Shown: positions 20,341 through 33,431 of the stretch, in pieces | Numbering within the stretch: the first letter of the stretch is position 1 | Layout: each line of letters begins with the position of its first letter | Origin: Fulvia fulva | Taxonomy: Eukaryota > Ascomycota > Dothideomycetes > Mycosphaerellales > Mycosphaerellaceae | Length of the DNA: 64,000 nucleotides | Direction of reading: 5' to 3' | Assembly (NCBI RefSeq): GCF_020509005.1 | Contig: NC_063022.1 | Span: 3,038,001-3,102,000 of the forward strand | Notes under the pieces: generated by a model | What the model was told of the DNA's origin: nothing | Seen by the model: the letters and a program-made list of their open reading frames with translations, nothing else | Database searches by the model: none | Program-made: the position numbers and the translations under genes

Positions 20341-23300
20341 CTCCTACTTAGGCTATATAGTCTCCTATAATCCCTTTACGTAAACTAGAGCTACCTTATA
20401 AAGTTTTAGAACTACTAGCTATTAAGGGGCTTTATTAACCTATTAGTAGCTATGTCCTTTATATAGTAGTAGTCCACTACAATCTTCTTCTACTACTAGA
20501 GATGTCTGATATAGTTATATATAACATTAATATGCTTTGACCTTTTATATATATAGGCATCTTTAATAAGTATTAAAGTAGCTTAGTTGTTACCTATAAG
20601 CTTAACTAGCCTTAGCTCGTTAATAGTGCCCTTACTTACCCTTATACTCGGCTAGAAAGAGCTCTTTCCCACCAGTTCTAGGCACCCCATTTCCCTAAGG
20701 ACAGTAGCAAGAAATTGTAACTACTTTACGGCTACGTTTATAGCTATAAACTTAGCTTCTATTGTTAATATTGTAATAGACTTCTGCTTCCTACTTATCT
20801 AGGATATAGGTGATCTATAAAGGAACTATACGTATCCTAGAATTGAGACTCTATCTACTTTGTCTATAGCGTAGTTAGAGTCCGAGTATCCCTAGAGATT
20901 GCTCCCTCCCTTTCTATATATAAGACTAGGTCTAGGTACGACCGTAGGTATCGGGAGAGCTTCTTTAAAGCCTTTATATACTACTACGAGGGATCAGTAA
21001 CATATAAGCTAATTCTTCTAAGGGGAAATGCTAAGTCTAGCCTTATTATTGTTATTAGCCACATCTAGGTACTATTATAGCTCTAGTAATCCTGTTTGTT
21101 ACACCTCTTATCTATAGGTGCCGTAGGTACTAAATGCTCGTAGCTCTCTATAGGTAAGTAGGTTAGCGTAGCCTTCTCTCTAGCTATATTTATCTTAGCT
21201 AAGTTAGCGTAGACATAGTGTCCTTAATTAAGCTTCAAAGTGCCTTAGGACCTGTCTCTTATAATCCTTATTCTAAGGATCTTCGTAGGTTCACTAAGAT
21301 CTTTAATCTTAAACACTTTTCTAAGCTTAGCCTTAAACTACTAAACATCTAATAGCTTCGGAGCTGCAATAGGTATGTTATCTATATAGGTAAGGACTAT
21401 AAGGTCTCTATCCGTATAGATAAGTAGGTATAGATCTACCTAGGACTAGGTAAATCTAATCTTCTCTAGCTTCGTAACATAGAGCTTGTTCTAGTCTCTA
21501 GCTGCTTGCTTAAGCCTATAAAGGCTTCGTAGGACCTTAAACACTATGTTTAGAGGTGCTTTAACTCCTAGGGGTAGGATTATATAGATGTCTTTAAGGA
21601 GGCTACTTTAGGTAAAAGCATTATTCATATCTACTAGGTGTATCTCGAGATCTCTCTTACACACTACTGCTATAAATACTCGGAGAGTATTATGTCTAAT
21701 AGTAGGTATAAAGGTCTCTTCGAAGTCAACCCTATATTTCTATAAAAACCCTCTTATAACTAGTCTTGCCTTAAACTTCTTAATAGCTCTACTAATCATT
21801 CTTCTCACATTAAAGACCTACCTAGAAGTAATTAGATTCGTACCCTTTGGCGGTACAACTACTTCCTAGGTGTTATTACTTACTAAGGCAATAAGTTCGT
21901 TCTCGATTGCCTCTCTCTATATATATCCCTATTCGGGGTCTCCTACGGCTACCTTATAGGACTTTAGGATTAGCACTTCCTACTAATAGGCTATAGCCTG
22001 CCTAATAGCAGCAAATATATATTCTTCTACGTCGTTTAGAATCTCCTCTACCTAGCTTATTATAGGGTCTAGATAGAACATCTAGGCGATAAGAGCCTTA
22101 TAGTGTTTAGCCTTATACTCTTTAGAGTTATTATCTCCGTCCCCCCTTAACCTCTTGTTGCCTACAACCTAAGGTGGCGCTAGGTGTTCGGATGGGTCGA
22201 ACTAAACGACATCTTCTTTTATTTTTATTAGAGTACCCTAATCTCTTAACTTCTAGTATTCCCTAATATCCTTTAGGGGAGGGAGAAGTTGTATAAATAG
22301 CGGTTACTATAGTATTAATGACTTAGGTAGGTTCTATATAGATCCACCGTTATCGGCCTTCGACAGTATTAAAACCGCCTTAATATTTTCTCCTAGCTTT
22401 CGTAACGGTGTCTCTAATAATCCCCTATCGGAAAATTTCGCCCTAAAGGGCTTCCTCCTAATAGGATTACGCTATAGCGCTCGACTCGGCTAGTTAGTAA
22501 AGGTGATACTAAGATCTATATCTCCCCCCTTCTTATTCTTAAACTAGTCGACGTGACTATACGCTTTTATTGCTTTTATATCGGGATCCTAGAACAGCTA
22601 TTGTTTTGTAGTGTTTTCTAAGTAGCCTATAAATACGGCTTCTTTTCCTCGGTTTATTAACTTGTCTCTCCTTAAGCCTTAAGGTTAGGCTCTTAGGTCT
22701 ATATAGACTATAGCTTTATATCCCTAGACGCGGAAATAGTCGACTGACGGTACTTGGCTAGTAAAGGCTTCTTCTAGTAAAAGAGCAATACTATTAATGA
22801 TCGGACTATTAGGTAGTCTGTTTCTAATTACAGTCTGTGCTTATAAAGCTTCTAGCTAGAACTCAACTAGCATACTAGAGTCTTTAAGCATAGCCCGGAC
22901 TGTGTTCTTAGAGGCTTAAATTGACCTTTCTATAGGTCTATTCTAAAGAGAGTTGTAGGCATCAGTTATGTCTATCTAAGTACCAAACTCCTTCTCCTAC
23001 TCTTTTAGTAAGGCGAGAATTTCCTTTGTACTATCACTACGGATCGTAGACAGAAAGCACCTTAACTACCATTCTACCTAGACCTTCTAATCCCGTAGGG
23101 CTATAGGAGCGTCGCTCCTAGCCTTCAAAGGGATTACCCACTTCTTCCTAGAGAAGTTGTCTACAATCTCAAGCTAATATTTGTATCCTAGCCTAGAGAC
23201 TACGCCCTAAAAAGGCCTATAGATGTCAATAGAGATGAGGGCTAGCCTCCCCCCTTTCCTCTCTATAGTAGGTCCTTTGAACTTCCTTATATTTATAAGG

Positions 23301-25390
23301 GAGTAGACCTTGTAATTCTAGTGTTCAGAAGGAATAGGAATAGGATCTTTCTTATTAGTAACTCTATATAGGTTTCTTAGCAGTCCCTTACTAAGGTGTA
23401 TACATCTTCTATACTATAGCTCCTACTGATCTTCGGACTTAGTATTAGCTATAGCAATACCGTCACGTTCTTAAGAGAGTATACTAGTATACTATAGCTT
23501 AAGAATTTCCGAGATCGAGTAGATAAACGGTACTCCTCCTCGAAGTTTAGTCTAGATAACGGGTTTACTAGACAAGCATTTTAGGGTAAAACTAGGTAGT
23601 TAGATAGCAAACTATAAGCTAAACTAATTCTACGAAACAAGACTAACTCTAAGGCTAGGAATAAACAGGACATTTTCTAAGACAATTTACTTTCTAGAAG
23701 GACTACCTATTACTACACTTCCTATATATATAGCTTATAGATAGCCACCCCTAACCTTGATCCACTTCCTCTTTTAAAGAGGCTTTAGTGTCCTAAATAG
23801 TGAATCTTGGTCAGTTATATATAATGATATATAAGAGTTAAGTAACCACTCGGACGAGGGGTACTTACCTTTAGCTTCTATAGTAGAATAGGCAACCTCA
23901 TCAACATCATTATCTTCTAATAGTATCTTAGAGTCTAATACGTCTTCCTAGGTCGTATAGGCCCTTATAGGCTTACTAGAGGAGGCCTTTGGCTTACGGC
24001 TCTCCTTCATCTACTTTATAAGGTCCGTTATTACTTTAAGGACATCACGAAGGTTTAGTAATAATGACCTCCTACGAGGTGGTAACGGTTGTCTCTTAGT
24101 AGGGTAGGTAACCCTAGCTAGTTTGTCCTTATTCCTAATAGCCTACTAAGCTGTAGAAAGGTGTAGGCACTTACTTATAAAATGGTCACTATTATAGAGA
24201 TAGCACGTAAGCTTGCCCTAGAAACCCTTCTTAGCGAACATAGCTATCCCTTAATAAATCATTAATTCTTGCTTCTCCCTAAGGATTATAAGAATGTCTT
24301 GTAGTAAGAGATTTACCTAGGTATCAATTATATCGCGAATTGAGCTAAATAAGTCTAGTAGAGCTACTAAGAGTTACTAGATCTTTCTGTCCTTAGTCTT
24401 AATGTCTTAGAACTAAGGCGAGATTAAAATAGCCCTCCTTACAATTAAGCTAAGCTCCTACTAGGCGTTATCTATTGACTAGTCCTCTATTATCACGAAA
24501 TTAGTGTATTGCTAAAACAAACTTCTTCTAGTAGCGAGAAGTCTTCTCTTATATTTAGCTTTAGCCTATTCCTATAACTCCTTCGTTTACCGGATCTCGT
24601 ATATTATCTCTTAGTCATCTGTCGATAGACAGATATATATCTTATATAGGGCCGTTACATTGTGCCGTCTATACGATGCCTTCCTTATTGCTTAATCTAA
24701 AGGAAGGAATCACTCCGATAATATAGAGGGTGCCGCTATAGATAGGGTTGTAGCGGGAATGTCCGTAATAATGTCTTCGAGGACCTAGTTAACCTGCTTT
24801 AATCCTAGGTGTATTCTTATTAGCTTGAACTATATTTCGTAGTTCTCTCTTATTAGAATAGGTACTACTCTCTTTCTTATAAACCTAGTCTCGTTCTCTA
24901 TTTTTTGTAAGTTAAGGGACAGGTTAGCTACTCTTAGGTAGAAGGATATATTCGGTCGTACGCGATCGGATCGAAATAGGATAAAACGAACGCGAGGTTA
25001 ATAGCGGAGAGGATGGCTATCCGCCGGGAAGGGGAGGAAAGTCGAAGGATCGTATTAGTACTAAGACACTATAGCGTAACTCTCTTAGTAGAGGGGGTTT
25101 CTAAGACACTACGGCTCTCTTAGAATAAATAGTTAGTTAATACGAACGCGATGTCCGGAGAGCGACTCTTCTTAGTAAGCTCGCCTACTTATCTAAGGTA
25201 TTAGTATAGGCTCCCTAACTCGGAGTCTAATAGTGTCTTACTAGGCTCTTTTACGTCTTATATATACCTATAGCACGGCTATAGCTTCCTATATAAGGCG
25301 AGTGCGGCCTCTAGTCTACCTTCCTTTTGTTCTAAAGAGGAATAACTCTAATACGACTTTGTCGAGGGTAAAACACCGAGTTACTAACTC

Positions 25391-25402
25391 GGGCTTATAA
25401 CC
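25391..25402 (-). other. Copia 2 primer-binding site (initiator tRNA-Met type)
   Basis: GGGCTTATAACC lies directly inside the 5' LTR. Undoing one RIP change (TA back to CA) gives GGGCTCATAACC, the anticodon-arm sequence of initiator tRNA-Met used as a half-tRNA primer by Drosophila copia and several fungal Copia elements. The identical site is at 37479-37490. Confidence 0.65.
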
Positions 25403-25636
25403 TATTAAATAGGTACGAGTTACGTAGTAGTAGAAGACGGCGGATTATACGAAAGACGAAGAAGGACCTAATAGGATAGCGTGTATCTATATATAGTATC
25501 GCCGGTATTAGTATAGGTAGATACTAGGTGTCCGGATGTTTACTAGCCTATAGACTAGCAAACCCTAGTCACGTGATCTAGTCACATGACACACCTATAC
25601 CTATATGCTTGTCCTACGGCCTATATGTTCTTAATA
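25403..25636 (-). repeat. Copia 2 5' LTR
   Basis: 234 bp from TATTAAATAGG to TTCTTAATA (TG...CA in element orientation before RIP). It abuts Gypsy A LTR sequence at 25637, so the element inserted into that LTR. Confidence 0.8.
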
Positions 25637-25832
25637 GAAGCTAAGGATTTCTACGAAGAATCTCTCTATAAGGCGAAAATATAGGAATCTAAAAATTTTA
25701 GATTTATTATCTTTTAGGACTACTATATATATATTTTACGGCCCGTAGACCGGCAAGTATATATACCTACGCGTAAGCTATCCTAGGGTCACTAGGCGCG
25801 CCCTTACTTACTAGGGTGGTTAGTCGTCTATA
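25637..25832 (+). repeat. Gypsy A 5' LTR, right-hand part
   Basis: Matches 48365-48560 of the 3' LTR, ending GTCGTCTATA. The left part of this LTR is missing where Copia 2 begins and is not found on the far side of Copia 2, so some DNA has been lost. Confidence 0.75.
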
Positions 25833-27125
25833 TTTTAGTAGTTAATAAGGGGGGGTTTCAAGTATATACCCGGTGGCATTATTAGTACATTTTAGTAAAA
25901 TCAAGGTCAAGGTCGACTCGAAGTCAAATCTTAAGGTATTAAGGCACCTAAGGTCAAGGCTCTTAGTAATAAGTAAAGCAAGTATAACGTTACGAGCAAG
26001 GTTACGGTTACGAATAAGGTCACAAGTTTTAGTTATATCTTTATCGAGGTTCGAGTCGTTTACTAGTATTAGAGCTAGCTAAGAGTTACTAGAAAGTCTA
26101 ACGAAGGCCTATAGGCCTTATAGGGAGGCCATAATCCTAGAAGGGATAGAAGACTCGGATAGTAACGAAGATAACACCCCGGAGGCTTTAGGCTCTAATA
26201 AGGGCAAGGAAAGAGTACGACGAAATGACTAAGAAGAGGATGACTTAAATGAGGGCACTATAACGTTAGGAATACCCTATAGTCCGGATGCGATAGCAGC
26301 CTTGTTTAGCCGTCTTACTATTACTATAGAAAATGTAGGACCTCGCTTCCCTACTCTAGAGAGTCCGGAAAACCCCCTCTTTAATAGTAGGAACGCTACT
26401 AAATTCTAGGAGAGGTTTAATGATCTTATAGACTAGTATCTAATAAGGCTATTAATTAAGAAAGACAACTTCTAGGGTCGTTTCGAGCGCAACTACGAGA
26501 CTACTATCCGACGTTTAGTAATAAGGTTAGAGGGATAGTAAGTAAGGCGGAGCACCTTTAGGAGGTCCTTCTTAGCTAAATTTTCGAGATTCGATACCTA
26601 TTTAATATTAGGAAGTCGAGAATATCTAGAAGAGATAGTCCGGGCCGAGTAAGGGAAAAGCCCTAAGGAATAGGATATAAAGGAGTTTATCCGTCTCTTC
26701 GTAGCCTCTAGTGACCTAATTGATCCCGAAGACCTCGATAATAGCTCCCGTAGACGTCTTCTCCTTTAGGGGCTCCTAGAGTCAGTTACTAAGGTAGTTT
26801 ATAAGAAATATAGGCTCTATCCGAAGCAGCCTAAGAAGTTTCGGCGCTTTGAAAAGATACTAGACGAGGCGACAAGTATCGCTAATAGTAAAGAAGGATA
26901 GAAGGCTATATATACGGACTTTCTACTTACTTTACCGTAGCTTTATCGGTTAGTTATAAAGTAGATACCGCGCTTAATCCCTAAGATTAATATACTTAAT
27001 AAACTAGCTATTTCCGCTACTATCGACGATAATCTTATTTAGAAAATAGTAGAAATGAGTATTCGGGCTTACTAACGAGGTCGCGCGGCGGAGGTTAGAT
27101 CCTTTAACCCTAGTAAAAATGAAAG

Positions 27126-27130
27126 GTCTA
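27126..27130. repeat. Target-site duplication of Copia 1, left
   Basis: GTCTA here is repeated at 37726-37730. The uninterrupted Gypsy A copy on the minus strand has a single GTCTA at this place (near 13223-13235). Confidence 0.8.
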
Positions 27131-27365
27131 TATTAAATAGGTACGGGTAGATAGTAGCGGAGTGGAGTAAGAGATCAATCTTTAACTAACTAATAGTACG
27201 AGTATGTAGCAATATATTAGGAACCAATGTGTTGATTGTGTTAGATATCTATCTAAGCTAAAGGGGAGAGAAGGTATCTCCCTACAAGCTGAGTCATCGT
27301 GGATGCCTTAGGCTACTAGATCACTTCCTGATTGTTAACTCCCTTTGAAATGCTACATCTTAACA
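27131..27365 (-). repeat. Copia 1 3' LTR
   Basis: 235 bp from TATTAAATAGG to ATCTTAACA, matching 37491-37725 with scattered C/T and G/A differences. Confidence 0.88.
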
Positions 27366-28443
27366 CTCCTACTTATCTCGTATAGGAGGTTATAGTCTGC
27401 TCACTTCCTATCAATAGTACTTAGACCTTTTTATGACAGGTTTAGCTAGCTTATAAACCTCTATAAGTATAGACTAGTCTTTGGTTTTATAAATCCGTCT
27501 ATAACTATCTTAGAGGTTAGGGTGTACTTAACAGTAATAAGCCCTCTCTACTAAAGTTTCCTAATAGCGTTATAGGTAATATCAATGTGCTTCGACTTGT
27601 CATAAACATATATATCTTTTACTAGGGTAAGGGCAGCTTGATTGTTACCTCTTAATTAGACTAGTCTCAAATTTGATATAGTCTCCTAGTTTCTAGTGAT
27701 TCTTAGTTAATAGGAACAGTCTCCTACTAACTCTAGACAATCTATTTCTCTTAGTAGTAAAGCTAGGAATTAGGACTGCTTCGTATATACATTTATAGCT
27801 ATATATATAGCCTCTATTATAGATGTTGCTATAGACTTTTACTTCTTACTCATCTAAGAAACTGGTACCCTATAGAGGAAGAAGATATACCTAAGGATTG
27901 AAACTCTGTCTACTTTGTCTATTATATAATCAGAATTACAGTATCTAATAAGGTGTCCTTTTCTAGACTTTAAGAACTAAAGTCCTAGATTAGGGTATGA
28001 TCTTAGGTACCTAGTGATCTTCTTTAAAGCCTTTATATAGTAGGTAGATGGGTCACTTATAAATAAGCTCATCCTTCCTAGGGCAAAAGCAATGTCTAGC
28101 CTTGTAATTATTACTAGCTATATCTAAGTACTATTAATACTCTAGTACTCTGCCTTGTTACACCTCTTATCTATATAGCTTAAAGGTTTAAGGGACTTAT
28201 AGCTGTCTATAGGTGAGTGTGTAGGTGCTGCCTTCTTATAGTTCATTCCTATCTTAGCTAGGCTGTTCCTAACAAAGTGTCCTTAGTCAAGTTTTAGGAT
28301 TCCTCTCTTCCTATCCCTTGTGACTCTTATGCTAAGGATCTTTTTAGGTTTACCTAGATCTTTGATCTTAAAGATCTTACTAAGTTCTCTTTTGAACTAG
28401 AGAACATCTATTAACTTTAGTATAGCAATTAGAATGTCATCTA

Positions 28444-28457
28444 TATATATAAGGATC
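28444..28457. repeat. Target-site duplication of LINE copy 4, left
   Basis: TATATATAAGGATC here is repeated at 33418-33431, bracketing the LINE inside Copia 1. Confidence 0.75.
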
Positions 28458-31400
28458 GGCTTATCGATCTCTACGCCAAAACAAGACACATTCGAAAGCT
28501 CTTATTAAGGCTATTCTAACGATATATAAAGCAGGCCACTGCCCCTAGTACTGAGGGAGTTCTACCTTATTTAATCTAGATAGCTTAAAGCTCTCTTCAC
28601 CCTATTTCTTTAGCTCTAAACGCCGCGGAGGTGCCTAGCTACATTAGGCAACTCCTAGGTAATAGCAGCCTAGGCTACGGCACTAACGGCGCCTACGGCC
28701 CTATAGGCGAAGCCCCCCTAAGACAACTAGTAGCAACTTATAGAGGACGCAAAAAGTATAGAAACTAACGATCAGCTCCCTTACCGGTCTCTATAGGTAA
28801 TGATCACTTAGCTACGTACGGCGCTTATACTGTCGTATTACCGAGGGCAATAAGAAATAAGGACGACGTCCTAGGCGATTAGTAAGGCCACCCGGAATTA
28901 ACACCCCTATAGCTAGGTATCGGTCGCGGCATCGATACTAGGCCCCCGCCTAACGTACGATGTAGTTACGATCCGTATTATAGTAAAGGAAGACTAGGCC
29001 GAAGTTACGAAGCTATCGAATAAGGAGCTCGCCTAACGAATTAACTAACTAGGGGTGGTCGTAGTGAACTAATAGTCTAACGGTACTCTATAGATCTATA
29101 CTAGCTCTACTACTACTAGGAGGTACCTAGAGGTATAGCTATAGTAGGCATCTAAGGTTACGGCATTAGCGAAGGTCTTAACGAAACAATTTACGATCCT
29201 AGTCCACGACATGCCTAAGGAGTTTGACCTAACTAACTAGGGTCACCTACGCGCTCTCTAAGAGGACAACCCGGTCACTCTTAACTCTCTAATCTAGAAG
29301 GCGACTTGGCTCTATAGGAAATGGCCAGAAGGCAAGAAGGCCTCGGCGCTAATAGTATAGCTATAAGACGCGAAAGCGGCGGATCTAGCGATAGAACAAG
29401 GCCTAGTCTAGCAATATAGCCTCAAGATAGTAGAAAAGCACTCCTTATCCTTTCGTGTCCTCTAATACTTCAAATGCTAACAGTATAGACACTAAACCTA
29501 CACGTGCACAAACAAGTAGGCCTGCTCGAACTATATAGGAGACTATATGTCTAGGGACTCTATATCGACTACGAGACGGTACGCGAACTGTCCGGGGCAC
29601 TACCTATCGTATAGTACGGAATGCCTATAGCGGAAACTAGCGAAAAACAAGGCAATCACAAACAGAACCGTCGCCCTAAGATTCTACGGCGACCGTAAGG
29701 CTAGCCTATACCGGAACTAACTAGCGGCGGTCGGGTATAAGCGCCCTAGGGCCGAGAACGATATAAAGGATACGCAACCTAGGGCGTACGGGAGGCTACG
29801 TGCTCTACTAGCTACGGCGAGGGAATCTAACTAGGCCCGGCTCCCCTTTAGTATATAGCCGATAGGCGTAGACTAGGACGTATAGGGCAGTAGGATATAG
29901 GACGATATAGAGGAAATGATTGTCGATGCCGATAACTAGCCTCGACACGCTTAGTATTATCTAGTATAACGTTAACTATAGCAAGGATATAGTCTAGAAC
30001 CATTTCCTATACGAGGCGGACCCGCCCTTCTACTACGTCCTTACAATCTAGGAGCTATAGATTAACCCGTACTATAAGAGACTAACGACCTACAAGTTAC
30101 TAGGCTATACGACATGCCTACGAGGCGACGGCAGACCCCGCACGTGCTTCTATATTAGTAAGGACATACTAGAATCCGACTAGGAGGTAGTATACTACGT
30201 AGACGAAGAAGGCGGGGGCGATATTACCTCCCTCTACGTAGGTAGCACCTAGATATACAACCTATATATACAACCGCTAGCCTCGAGGTCTAGCCGCGAC
30301 CTAGGGGTCTATAGACACCTAGACAGTGCGCTTAAGAGACAAGGGTGCCACATCGTAGTAGGAGACTTTAACATACACTACCCTTCCTAGGAAAGCCTTA
30401 TATAGCCGTACCCTATAGCCGACGAAGTACTCGACTTGATAGCGAGCAACGTAATTGCCCTTAATACCCCGAAGGACCTAGGCACCTAGAAGAGAGGGGG
30501 ACTCTAAGGCACGATCGACCTCTCCTAGATCTTAGATAGCCACTACTACACGGTAACCTACTATAGGATCGAACATAAACTCGAGGCGTCGTTAGACTAT
30601 ATACTAGTCAGGACCTCTATTACGACATAGATATAACGTATACTAGCGGGAACCCCTAAGCTAAACTAGGGAAAGGCCTACTAGGCCAATATCTAGGCGT
30701 ACCTCGATAACTCTAAGAGGCTAGTCTAGATCGCGTAGTAGCAATATAACAGTAAAGACGAGATAGACGAAGTAGTCTAGGGGTTGACAGACGAAATAAG
30801 AAAAGCGACCTTACTTTACGTTCCGCTTACCTAACTAACGACATAGTCCAAACTATACTAGACGCCGGAGTGTACTACGGTAGTAAGAGAAGCAAGGAGA
30901 GCCCGCCGGGTGTGGACGAGCAGCTATAGCGAGGAGGCCTAGAACGTATATAGGGAGGTATACTAACAGAAGAAAGCTATAATACGAAGGGAGAAAGCAG
31001 TCGGCTAGAGGGCTATAGTAGAAGAAATCGCCGGCAAGCTAGAGAGGATGTAGAAGCTAGCGAAATAGGCCCGACAGGACCCTATATAGGGCCCCTCCTT
31101 CTCTATCCTAGCGCTATAATCGCCTAGTGGCCCGGTTAGCGACCCCGAGGCCAAGGCGCGTCTACTAGCTAGTAAGTTCTTCCCGCCCCTAGTCGAGGCT
31201 AATCTAAGCGACATAAACAGCTCTACTCCCCTAGCCCCTAGTATCGCGGTCTAATAGGAGGTGTCCGAGGGAGAAGTTGCCGCTATACTAAGGAAGTTGC
31301 CGGCGAAGAAAGCCCCGGGGCCGGATAGGATCCTAAACGAGCTACTAAAGAAGTGTAGAGATCAACTAGCCCTAGTAGTTATAGCGATCTTTAACGCCTG

Positions 31401-33417
31401 CCTATAGACCGGATACTACCCGATAGCTTTTAAATAATCAACGATAGTGGTCCTACGTAAGCCGTAGAAGGAAGACTATACGTAGGTAAAGTCGTACCGC
31501 CTAATTACGCTCCTTAACACTCTTAGGAAGGCGCTTAAGAAGCTAGTTATAACGAGACTCTCCGAGGCGGTAGAGGAACACTCCCTACTCCCGGACACCT
31601 AGATAGGTACGCGCCTATAGCGATCGACGCTATCCGCGATAGAACTTATCACCTCTTAGGTAAAGGCTATCTAGTATAAGAATAGGGACAAGGTGGCTTC
31701 CTTACTTAGCCTAGACATATCGGGAGCCTTCGACTACGTATTATACCCGCGGCTACTCTATATCCTAAGGTCGAAAGGACTCCCTAAGTGGCTTGTCAAC
31801 TTCGTACGGTCCTACCTCTAAAACCGTAGTACGTCGATCCTAGTCGGCTAGTATAGAAGCCTATTTCAAGTAGTCTATACTAGAATCCCGTAAGGCTTAA
31901 CGCTAGTACCTATTCTGTTCCTCTTCTTTATAGCGACGCTACTCCTAGCCCTAGAATCCTAGAACACCGCTACGAGCGGCTTCGTAGACGACATAAACAT
32001 CCTAGCGTAGTCTTCCTCGACTAAGGAGAACTATAGGCTACTAGAAGAGAAGCATAAGATCTACGAGGACTAGGCTAGGAGGCACGGGGCTCGGTTTGCC
32101 CTAGAAAAGTACAATCTGATACACTTTACGCGCCGGCCACGGTTCTATAATATACAAGCTTCTATCTATATATAGGGGCATACGACTAACCCGGCAAATC
32201 AGCTTAGGATCCTCGGACTATAGGTAGACCCGGCGCTACGGTAGAGGAAGCACGTATAGGCAATATTACAGAAAGCTAAACAGAATATAGCATCATACTA
32301 GAGTCTCACTACGTCTATATAGGGGGCGGACTTCCGGTAGTTACGACTTCTATATACGGCTATTATACGGCCAGTCCTTACCTATAGTAGCCAAGTGTAG
32401 TCCTTAGGCGAGAGGGCCTACCTATCGAAGGGACTCGTCGCGCCGCTAGCGAAGATCTAAAACTAATGCCTAAGGAAGGTCACCGGGGCATATAAGTCGA
32501 CACTAACGAGGATACTTAAGCACGAGACCGCTATACCGCCGATCGACCTATATATCTAGGGACTACGGACCTCCTACTTAGGCAAGTCGGTATAGTACCT
32601 AGTATAGAAGGTTATCGCTAGTATAGTCGTAAGGGCCCGCGAATTAGTACTAGCGTATAGGGGCATTTAACCCGGAAACGAGCCGAACTACCGGGTAAGG
32701 GACGAATAGCTAGTAATATAATAGGAAGGTGAGAAATCGTTTATAGAGCAACTATAGAAAGAGAGGTGGAACAACCAGGTTATAGGGCATAGTAGACGCC
32801 CTTAGCTAGCGGGACAACCTAAGGAATAGTTAGCTACAAAATCCGCGGTCAAGCACCCCCCGAAGCTTATCTACTACCGCCTTACGAGGGTATAGAGTAG
32901 TATAGCAACCTAACTACGAAGCGAACACATCGGCCTCTAGGGGTACCTATTATAGAGGAAGGTTCTAGGATACACGAATACTAGCTACCCCTACGGCTAT
33001 CGCTCCTAGAACGTACGGCACGTACTCCTCGTCTGTCCGAGGTAGTCGCTAGGAAGGGGGGAGTAGATAGTAAAGGCGAGGAACCGGACGATTAGGGTAC
33101 TTCTTAACAACGCTAAGGACCTACGGCGTATTACGAACTAGATACTAGAGAAGGGCTGGCTAGAATAGTACCGCCTAGTAGGAACAGTATAGGAAGAGAG
33201 GACACGACGTAGCGCGACGAGACCGGCTAGGAGCGGGGGCTAACGGGGTAGTGACATAGACTACGTACGTTCAGAGGGAAAGCTAAACTAGACAAGGAGT
33301 AGTCGGGGGCGGGAAGGGTTTTCACCTATTCGGGTTTCCCTTTGTATATAACAATAGATATATACCTATATAGGCCGGATAGGGTCCTAGAATAGGGGAA
33401 TAACAAATCTATCTATC
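28458..33417 (+). mobile_element. RIP-mutated full-length LINE (copy 4 of 5)
   Basis: A 4960-bp copy of the same family as the intact element: 5' UTR from 28458, ORF1 from about 28656 to 29940, ORF2 from about 29930 to 33243, 3' UTR and TATC tail to 33417. The length agrees with the intact 4989-bp element apart from the first about 30 bp. RIP-type changes have put stops throughout both frames; the reverse transcriptase FVDD codons still stand near 31982. It is less heavily mutated than copy 1 in places, for example keeping several CpA/TpG in 32450-33200. Confidence 0.9.
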
Positions 33418-33431
33418 TATATATAAGGATC
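33418..33431. repeat. Target-site duplication of LINE copy 4, right
   Basis: Partner of 28444-28457. The outer T/A bases could partly belong to the TATC tail; AAGGATC is unambiguous. Confidence 0.75.

Larger units (their letters stand above)
20174..25636 (-). mobile_element. RIP-mutated Copia element 2
   Basis: A Ty1/Copia-type LTR retrotransposon in minus orientation: 5' LTR at 25403-25636, primer-binding site at 25391-25402, gag with a degraded CCHC knuckle (about 24165-24215), integrase around 23000-23500, reverse transcriptase around 21300-21850 and RNase H around 20600-21130. The RNase H and RT parts parallel those of the Copia at 27131-37725, but the nucleotide sequences are clearly different families. 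Stops fill every frame. The 3' LTR (20174-20340) lacks its outer about 67 bp. Confidence 0.82.
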
